DNA from: Fimbriimonadaceae bacterium
GTDB lineage: Bacteria > Armatimonadota > Fimbriimonadia > Fimbriimonadales > Fimbriimonadaceae
DNA: 12,087 nt
Assembly (NCBI GenBank): GCA_014380605.1
Contig: JACMJO010000427.1
Location: 1 to 12,087, forward strand
Reading direction: 5' to 3'
In this document: one piece after another, positions 7,715 through 12,087 of the stretch
Position numbering within the stretch: the first letter of the stretch is position 1
Layout: the number at the start of each line of letters is the position of its first letter
Translations under genes and position numbers: made by a program
Notes under the pieces: generated by a model
What the model was told of the DNA's origin: nothing
Database searches by the model: none
The model's input: only the letters and a program-made list of their open reading frames with translations

Positions 7715-8650
7715 CTAGATGCTCTCTTCTTCAAGGCTCACTTTGGAGTCGTCTGTTTCAAACAGGAAAATTGTTGAGTCTGACTCCTTCACGATAGAAG
7801 GCTCCAAGGTCTCGCCTCCGTCACCAAAATAGATCTGCAGAAAAGCGCCAAGTAGTCGTCGAGTTAGGCGTGTCGTTCTTGACAACTCCCTGGCAACTAA
7901 AAGCCGGTCAAGCGGACCTTGAAGCAAGACCTCACCTGCAATGATTCGGTCAATAAGCTCATCCCACCGGTAGCTCACGCGGTTAAGCTACTTTTTCTGC
8001 AGATATCGTGCATCCGTTTTGAGCCGGGTCCACCTGTTCTCAAGCAATTGAACTAGTTTCCCATCGTCAAGGAAAGTGCGTCCACCGAGGAGGTATTTGC
8101 AGAGAAGGCCCCAATCTCCACCGTCTGAAATGATCTGGTGAGTGGATGCAAACTGCGTAACCTCGTCCAGATACTTGGTGAAATCAAGAAAAGTATCAAG
8201 CTCTGCCATTACGTCTTCAAAAGAGCTGCCACTAAAGGAATAAAGTGACGCTGATGAGTTGCCTCTCAAAATGAAATCTGGCTGAGCACCAAAAGCTACA
8301 GCAACCATTTTGAGCCGAACCGAATCCCCTGTTGGGATTGTGATCTTTTGGCCATCAGAGCCATAAGCTTCAACACCACTCCGAAGGGCACGCTCTGAAC
8401 CTAACAACTGCCTGACTTAAGCGTCTACTGCTCTTCGATGCCAGCGTTTCGCATCGATATTGAAGTCGCCGGAACGCCCTGGTGAAACATCCTTGACGCT
8501 GAAGATGATGATGTCTGGCTCAACCTCCACCAAGACATCACAAAGCTCCTTTCCGGTGTCACCTCGCGAAGGACTGAGATGACTCCACGGCGTAAAGAAG
8601 CTCTTTTGGGCAATCGCTTGAACAAGCTCTTATGTTGTCGTTGCAGCCAT
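7715..8650 (-). pseudogene. PD-(D/E)XK-like nuclease-family gene interrupted by in-frame stop codons
   Basis: Reading one single frame from ATG 8650 down to TAG 7715 gives about 308 sense codons interrupted by TAA at 8630-8632, TAA at 8417-8419 and TAG at 7988-7990, without any frameshift. The pieces join into one sensible protein: ELVQAIAQKSFFTPWSH, then GKELCDVLVEVEPDIIIFSVKD, then KRWHRRAVDA, stop, VRQLLGSERALRSG, later YLQKK, stop, LNRVSYRWDELIDRI and LSRTTRLTRRLLGAF. I recognise this order from a widespread uncharacterised bacterial family (typical text: QKSFLS.WS, GKELCD.LVV...VIIFSVK, RRAV..S..Q..GAER); the Asp of ELCD and the Lys of FSVK suggest a restriction-endonuclease-like core. 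A standard gene caller would report two separate genes, 7988-8407 (TTG start, 139 aa) and 7715-7978 (GTG start, 87 aa); these are pieces of this frame. Most likely a nonsense-decayed gene; stop-codon readthrough is the less likely alternative. Confidence 0.7.
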
Positions 8651-8716
8651 GCAGGAAGTTTACTTACCGCAACCAACACCAAAAAAACGAACAAAAAACG
8701 TGACCTCTGAGTGGTC

Positions 8717-8749
8717 TGTCCTAATGAGGATACTGTACGGTACAGGACA
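8717..8749. promoter_or_regulatory. Nested inverted repeats, candidate operator in the divergent control region
   Basis: A perfect 13-base palindrome CTGTACGGTACAG lies at 8733-8745. It is enclosed by a second inverted pair, TGTCCT at 8717-8722 and AGGACA at 8744-8749, and a third, TCCT-AATG-AGGA, sits at 8719-8730; GACC/GGTC at 8702-8716 adjoins. On the minus strand a TTGCCG (8760-8755) and a TACAGT 16 bases further could be a promoter for the nuclease-like gene, with the palindrome covering the -10. Such nested symmetry usually marks a dimeric regulator site, but no regulator gene is visible in the window. Confidence 0.35.
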
Positions 8750-8887
8750 CTTTCGGCAACCCACGACGTGGCAACCACGTAATTAAACCACTAAGTTCGC
8801 AGCCAAACATGCCGATCCTACGTCTAGAACATCAGAAGCTCATGAAGTAATCGCTTGGCCGGAAAAATATTGAATTGCAGGGAAACA

Positions 8888-10003
8888 ATGAGAAGAGTAA
8901 CGCTTCCAACTTGCCACTTTCTCCTGAAATATTGGTATGATCTGGTTCCCTTTCTCATGAGCTCGATCCTAGAAGCCATACAATCCTTTTCGGAGGTGGA
9001 GCGACGTCATCTTGCGTCCTTCTTGGACCTTTCGGGCGGTCAGCGAAGCGCAGCTGGGATCGCCGAATCCTTAGCAAGTGGCAATGCCGGGCTTTACGCA
9101 GGTGTCATAAGCGCTGAGGGCCGGCTGAAAGTAGCGTTTTGTTTCGAGCAGCCGATGGGCAAGTCTTTTCAGCGTGTAGCGAGCCTGAGAACCGAAATTC
9201 CAGATTGCGTTGCGATTCGTGTTGTGGGCCAAGCGCAGGTTATTCCTACCAGCAGCAATGAGAGAAAGGCTCTGTTCCCGCTCTCTGCTGGTGAATGCCT
9301 ACGATCTGGAATGTCAGTTAGTGTGAAGGATGGCTTTGCTGGCAGTCTTGGCGTACTCGTCAACTACCAAAGCAAAAATACCGAAATGCGAGGGTTTACG
9401 GTCGCGAGTCATGTCGCGAAACCATATCCCTATACCAAGGACAACTCAATACACGTTCCTGGCCGGCCAGACTATGCGCCAAGTAAAAGCACGGATATTG
9501 GAAGCGTGCATGAGATTCGGTACCTGAGTCCATACAAGAGACGGGACGATCCTGAAAATATCTTGAATGATGCGGATATAGCGCTGATCAGGGTTGACAA
9601 TGAAGACCTGCTGCCCGAGCATAATTTTGTCCCCGATCCTGCGGATACGGGGAAAGACATCGTGCTAAAAGGAGTTTTGGATTTTCGCGGCCTTGTTGAG
9701 CGTAACGGCACAGATTTGACCATTGTGGGACGTACCAGCGGATGCGCCACAGGCCAATTGGACGTCATCGGAATGGCCAGATACTCGTTTACGCTGCCCG
9801 ATAAGGACAAGTACCTTTATAGCGAAATCTATACGCTAAACCGAGATGGTGCCTCCATCAGCAGGCCAGGAGATTCAGGAGCACCCGTTTACAGTAGCGA
9901 TGGGCTCCTGGCAGGGTTCGTTGTCGCAGGTAACAGCACGAATACGTTTTTTCAGCCTGCCTACTTGTTGCTTGGTGCGATTAATGCGGAGTTAGTGGTT
10001 TAG
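8888..10003 (+). CDS. Trypsin-like (chymotrypsin-fold, S1-type) serine protease
   Basis: The product is a probable cytosolic serine endopeptidase of about 371 residues. The catalytic triad is visible: His in FTVASHVAKP (codon at 9410), Asp in NDADIALIRVD (codon at 9575, or the Asp at 9569) and Ser in RPGDSGAPVYSSDGLLAGFVVAG (codon at 9875), in the correct order and spacing. GSLGVLVNYQS before the His and the preceding region match bacterial trypsin-like proteins that carry a small alpha/beta domain ahead of the protease, here about residues 70-125 (GLYAGVIS, GRLKVAFCFEQ, IPDCVAIRVVGQAQV). There is no signal peptide. ATG 8888 has AGGG 5 bases upstream; ATG 8957 (MSSILEAIQSF...) gives a more natural N-terminus and lies 15 bases after a TATGAT box, so a nearly leaderless start there is a serious alternative; the longest frame starts at TTG 8855. 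It heads a tight three-gene operon (3 bases to the next gene). Substrate unknown. Confidence 0.85.
   Translation: MRRVTLPTCHFLLKYWYDLVPFLMSSILEAIQSFSEVERRHLASFLDLSGGQRSAAGIAESLASGNAGLYAGVISAEGRLKVAFCFEQPMGKSFQRVASLRTEIPDCVAIRVVGQAQVIPTSSNERKALFPLSAGECLRSGMSVSVKDGFAGSLGVLVNYQSKNTEMRGFTVASHVAKPYPYTKDNSIHVPGRPDYAPSKSTDIGSVHEIRYLSPYKRRDDPENILNDADIALIRVDNEDLLPEHNFVPDPADTGKDIVLKGVLDFRGLVERNGTDLTIVGRTSGCATGQLDVIGMARYSFTLPDKDKYLYSEIYTLNRDGASISRPGDSGAPVYSSDGLLAGFVVAGNSTNTFFQPAYLLLGAINAELVV
8911..8941 (+). promoter_or_regulatory. Possible promoter for a near-leaderless protease transcript
   Basis: TTGCCA at 8911-8916 and TATGAT at 8936-8941 resemble -35 and -10 boxes, though the 19-base spacer is long. 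Transcription would begin about 8948-8950, only a few bases before ATG 8957, which lacks a ribosome site. If real, the protease would start at 8957 and the ATG at 8888 would not be used. Confidence 0.2.
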
Positions 10004-10006
10004 TAT

Positions 10007-10246
10007 ATGACTCATCCTCTTGTGGAAATACGTGAACGGCTGACCGCAACTTACGGATTGGTTCCAGGGTTCATTAGTGCAGGTTTTGCAAAAAGAGACG
10101 GGGAGATGGTGATTCTGGCAGCGGTCAATAGGTTTTACCAGGGTGGACTTCCGGAACAGTTCGAAGATATGCGCATAGTATGCGAGGATTTAGGGCTTGC
10201 GAAAGCCGCGTTGGGGGCAAGCGCTAAATTTGCACATAAACAATGA
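10007..10246 (+). CDS. Small protein, possible free-standing copy of the protease-associated domain
   Basis: This 79-residue protein is soluble, with no signal or membrane segment. Its layout (helix IRERLTATYG, strand-turn-strand FISAGFAKRDGEMVILAAVNRF, then LPEQFEDMRIVCEDLGLAKAAL) parallels the small alpha/beta region in front of the trypsin domain in the preceding gene (AGVISAEGRLKVAFCFEQ ... IPDCVAIRVVGQAQV) and the similar segment found in other bacterial trypsin-like proteins, where a 'LP..f.g..V.v...G...A' ending is usual. That likeness is my reading by eye, not an alignment score. A free copy could bind the protease as chaperone, inhibitor or activator, or sense a trigger. It starts 3 bases after the protease stop and overlaps the next start by 4 bases (ATGA), so translation is coupled. 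No clear ribosome site. Confidence 0.7.
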   Translation: MTHPLVEIRERLTATYGLVPGFISAGFAKRDGEMVILAAVNRFYQGGLPEQFEDMRIVCEDLGLAKAALGASAKFAHKQ

Positions 10247-10662
10247 ACGAACTTAACGACATTCTTGACAGTGCTGCCCATTGGAGCGAGTCGAACCCAA
10301 TTCTTGCCGTCGAACTTTCAACCAGAATGGTGGCCTTTGCGGCCGGGAAGTCGATTCCACTAACAGATCCACAGGGATTCATTTCGTCGGTTGGCTCAGG
10401 ATGTGTTTCCGCTGCAAGCGATGTTCTCAAATCAGATGGCTCCGCCAGGACCAATAACTCAAAAGCCCACGCTCAGGCGCTGGACCCTGCGACAGTACTG
10501 TCAGTAGGGTTTGTTTTAATTGGTCTTGTTTTGGCAGCTAGGCTCAAGAGAATCAGAAAGGAAGAAGCATCGTTCTTTGAAGGTGTACCTAAGGAGATTG
10601 TGGACGTCATCACGGCTGGCGAGAGGTTTCTAGGCACATCTACCATCGATGAGAAAAAGTAA
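10243..10662 (+). CDS. Single-pass membrane protein of unknown function, third gene of the protease operon
   Basis: The 139-residue product has one clear membrane helix at about 83-99 (ATVLSVGFVLIGLVLAA) followed by RLKRIRK, which by the positive-inside rule puts the C-terminal 40 residues in the cytoplasm and the N-terminal 80 outside. The N-terminal part has a modestly hydrophobic segment (PILAVELSTRMVAFAAGKSIPL), then a Ser/Gly/Asn-rich flexible stretch (SGCVSAASDVLKSDGSARTNNS) that could be a protease-accessible linker. The tail is acidic and helical (FEGVPKEIVDVITAGERF). No signal peptide, no recognised domain. Start ATG overlaps the previous TGA. Because it is co-translated with a protease and its small partner, it is a candidate substrate or membrane effector, but nothing in the sequence proves this. 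If the topology is reversed, the linker would face the cytosolic protease. Confidence 0.7.
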   Translation: MNELNDILDSAAHWSESNPILAVELSTRMVAFAAGKSIPLTDPQGFISSVGSGCVSAASDVLKSDGSARTNNSKAHAQALDPATVLSVGFVLIGLVLAARLKRIRKEEASFFEGVPKEIVDVITAGERFLGTSTIDEKK

Positions 10663-10678
10663 TCCCTAGTTACTGAAA

Positions 10679-10700
10679 CGGACGACCAACTGGTCGTCCG
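10679..10700 (+). terminator. Perfect GC-rich hairpin after the protease operon
   Basis: A 9-base stem (CGGACGACC / GGTCGTCCG) with an AACT loop begins 17 bases after the operon's last stop codon. The stem is strong, but no T-run follows on the plus strand; on the minus strand only TTT follows. It could end or stabilise the operon mRNA, or act as a protein-binding site. Confidence 0.4.
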
Positions 10701-11018
10701 GTGGGTGTAGGCGAATTTGACGGTCTGAGCCGACTGGTGAACTTGGGGTCACTTAGCTCCGCCCACAACGCCAAGGTATCAAGTGATGCCAGCTATGGCA
10801 ATAACATGGCGTTGGCAATGCCGGTACGTCCCTTTTAGCCGGCCCTGGACTTTACGAAAGATGGCCTTTCTCTAAGATTGGACTTGCGCAAAGGTTGCTT
10901 ATCAACCGTTTTGTCGCTCATGCTAGGCCGCTCGGATTCTATCTGCTCAGGAAATCCGCAAGCTCGAATCCCAATAGAAGTCGCTTTATAAGTGAGTTAG
11001 GCTGCTAAAACCGAAGCA
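10701..11018. other. Gene-free stretch between the protease operon and the recombinase
   Basis: I see no convincing coding frame in these roughly 320 bases on either strand. A small hairpin GGTTG-CTTAT-CAACC at 10893-10907 is followed by GTTTTG, and GGCAAT occurs twice, at about 10797 and 10814. None of this is specific enough to assign a function; a non-coding RNA or the remains of a gene are possible. Confidence 0.3.
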
Positions 11019-12087
11019 TTAACGGATCTTTGGAGCGACGAGTGACTTAGGATTACCGGTGTTCTCTCCGTTGGTAGCTATTGCCTTACGCTCTCTCTTG
11101 AATTCATCCAGGTAGATCGCCGAAAGATATTCATTTGCCCCCTCAGCAACTGGGAACTTGAGGGTAATTCGAGCGAGCCGTCTAAGGGTTAAGAGACCCT
11201 CGCGGACCGTAACACCGGGCAATGTCATGGGTGCTTCAATCCGATCAACAACGAGCAGTACTAGCTGTCGCAACTCTTCCGGCGTAAGAGTTGCCTTCAC
11301 GGAGAGTTCCAGAGCCCTCTTATGAAGCTCAGAGCGCTCCTCGACCTTGTCTTCAAGCAAGCGTTCTTTTTCGAGGACGAGACCGGAGTAGATCCGCTGA
11401 AAGTCAGAATCCTCAATCTTGGCGTCCAAGTGCAGGGCGAGGAGCCTGTCGATCTTGATCTGAAGCGAATTCAAATTCTCTTCCGACGATTTTAGCGTCT
11501 TCACCGGAAGTGCATCAGGCGGTGAGACCAAAACCATACGTAGGACCCGCAAGACAGCATCATCGAGGCTAAGGGCATTAACGCTAAACATTCCTCGTTG
11601 GTGGAGTTCCGGCCTCGTTGTTGCATGGGGACAGCGATACGCAAATAATGTCGAACGGTTGGAAGCACTGTCGCGCTGAAAGGCAACCATCCGCCCCCCA
11701 CAACCCGGACAAAAAACCAATGAACTGAGCAAATGGCTTGCGCTAGCGCTGTAGCGCCCGCGCTTGCGTCTCTTCGAAACCATCCAGTCCAATCCGCCAA
11801 CGGGTTTTCGTCCGTAATCTTCGCTGTAGAGCCGTTGCAGAGCCAAGAGCCGTTCTGCTTCCTCGGTATTGAGGATCGGGGGAAAAGCGTTGCTGATTTC
11901 AATGGGATCAGCTTTGCCGCGATTGAACATGCCATGTCCCAGCATTGTTCGAATCCAGGTGGGTTGCAGGTACTTGTAGGTTGTGCCGTGGGTCCAATAA
12001 CAGCCACGGGCGGTCCGCAAGCCCTCTTCATTCATTGCCCGGGCTATCTTGACGTAGCCAAGTCCAGAGCATCGAAGCTCGACCATC
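11019..12087 (-). CDS. Large serine recombinase, C-terminal part (N-terminus outside window)
   Basis: The enzyme recombines two short attachment sites through a serine-linked double-strand break and so integrates or excises the element. The frame is open to the window end; the catalytic resolvase domain (about 150 residues with the active Ser) must lie beyond 12087. What is visible: the Recombinase domain (ELRCSGLGYVKIARAMNEEGLRTARG, then the conserved 'W....TY..L..P' and IRTMLGHGMFNRG), a zinc-ribbon segment FCPGCGGRM with a second half RCPH, and a coiled-coil region (LQIKIDRLLALHLDAKIED to LEEKVEERSELHK-like charges) typical of this family. The second half of the zinc site has Cys, His and a later His instead of the usual two Cys. 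Its 5' end points out of the element toward where the rest of comM should be. It ends with TAA. Confidence 0.9.
   Translation of the reverse strand, partial: MVELRCSGLGYVKIARAMNEEGLRTARGCYWTHGTTYKYLQPTWIRTMLGHGMFNRGKADPIEISNAFPPILNTEEAERLLALQRLYSEDYGRKPVGGLDWMVSKRRKRGRYSASASHLLSSLVFCPGCGGRMVAFQRDSASNRSTLFAYRCPHATTRPELHQRGMFSVNALSLDDAVLRVLRMVLVSPPDALPVKTLKSSEENLNSLQIKIDRLLALHLDAKIEDSDFQRIYSGLVLEKERLLEDKVEERSELHKRALELSVKATLTPEELRQLVLLVVDRIEAPMTLPGVTVREGLLTLRRLARITLKFPVAEGANEYLSAIYLDEFKRERKAIATNGENTGNPKSLVAPKIR

Larger units (their letters stand above)
7301..12087. mobile_element. Integrative element of the large-serine-recombinase type inserted in comM (right end outside window)
   Basis: comM homology ends abruptly at about 7300, right after Walker B, and a large serine recombinase lies at the other visible end with its 5' end pointing out of the window. 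Large serine recombinases integrate elements at short sites inside genes, and their own gene usually lies next to one end, which fits. The cargo between them is a decayed nuclease-like gene, a three-gene protease operon and some non-coding DNA. The exact left junction cannot be fixed without the uninterrupted comM; ATGACA at 7298-7303 could be shared because ComM proteins often have an acidic residue or Thr there. No phage structural genes and no conjugation genes are visible, so it is a small genomic island or the edge of a larger element. Confidence 0.75.

Noticed and set aside
7536..7718. Plus-strand open frame of 60 codons
   Set aside because: Ser/Pro/Thr-rich composition, no ribosome site, no domain, and it lies opposite the open continuation of the nuclease-like frame.
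7715..8407. Two separate small genes (139 aa from TTG and 87 aa from GTG) in an operon
   Set aside because: Both lie in the same frame as each other and as the upstream motif-bearing part; they join into one family-like protein, so they are fragments of one interrupted gene.
8733..8745. LexA (SOS) box reading of CTGT...ACAG
   Set aside because: The spacer is 5 bases; the known Gram-negative LexA site needs 8, and the GAAC-N4-GTTC type is also absent.
8425..8778. Minus-strand open frame of 117 codons with GTG start
   Set aside because: It overlaps the nuclease-like gene in another frame; the recognisable motifs (QKSFF, GKELCD, IIIFSVKD) are read only in the neighbouring frame, so this is a shadow.
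10679..10700. Standard Rho-independent terminator
   Set aside because: No T-run follows the stem on the plus strand; kept only as a hairpin with possible terminating role.
7385..12087. Prophage or CRISPR array
   Set aside because: No structural, packaging or lysis genes and no regularly spaced direct repeats are present in the window.

Overview
The window looks like the chromosome of a free-living bacterium carrying an integrated genetic element. The left 7.3 kb is GC-rich and tightly packed: neighbouring genes touch, overlap regulatory space or sit within a few bases of each other. It includes a pyruvate kinase gene with a FtsB/DivIC-like gene starting directly after its stop codon, a large secreted protein with an alpha/alpha-barrel look, and small secreted proteins with very short signal peptides. 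This style would fit Armatimonadota (Fimbriimonas-like bacteria), but that is an inference from style; there is no rRNA or marker gene to settle it.

Host part (1-7300): 3' end of a gene of unknown function; a 927-aa exported protein with a carbohydrate-enzyme-like body and a jelly-roll-like C-terminal module; a convergent GYF_2-domain membrane protein; the divergent run pyk, ftsB-like gene, exported unknown protein; a convergent 130-aa unknown protein; and the 5' two thirds of comM (yifB, Mg-chelatase-like AAA+ ATPase).

Element part (about 7301-12087, right end outside the window): comM is cut immediately after its Walker B motif, and the sequence beyond has no further ComM homology that I can see. 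The element carries, from left to right: a short tRNA-3'-half-like sequence; a PD-(D/E)XK-like gene on the minus strand whose reading frame is intact but broken by in-frame TAA and TAG codons; a divergent control region with nested inverted repeats; a tight three-gene plus-strand operon (trypsin-like serine protease, 79-aa small protein resembling a domain of that protease, 139-aa single-pass membrane protein); about 350 bases without a convincing gene; and the C-terminal part of a large serine recombinase on the minus strand, which continues past the window end. A sampled block of the element is less GC-rich than a sampled block of the host part (about 45% against 58% in two 60-base blocks I counted).

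The best candidate for an undescribed system is the protease, small-domain protein and membrane protein operon. Its arrangement (a cytosolic protease, a small partner and a membrane protein, on an integrative element beside a nuclease-like gene) is what a proteolytically triggered defence or toxin module could look like. That role is inference only.
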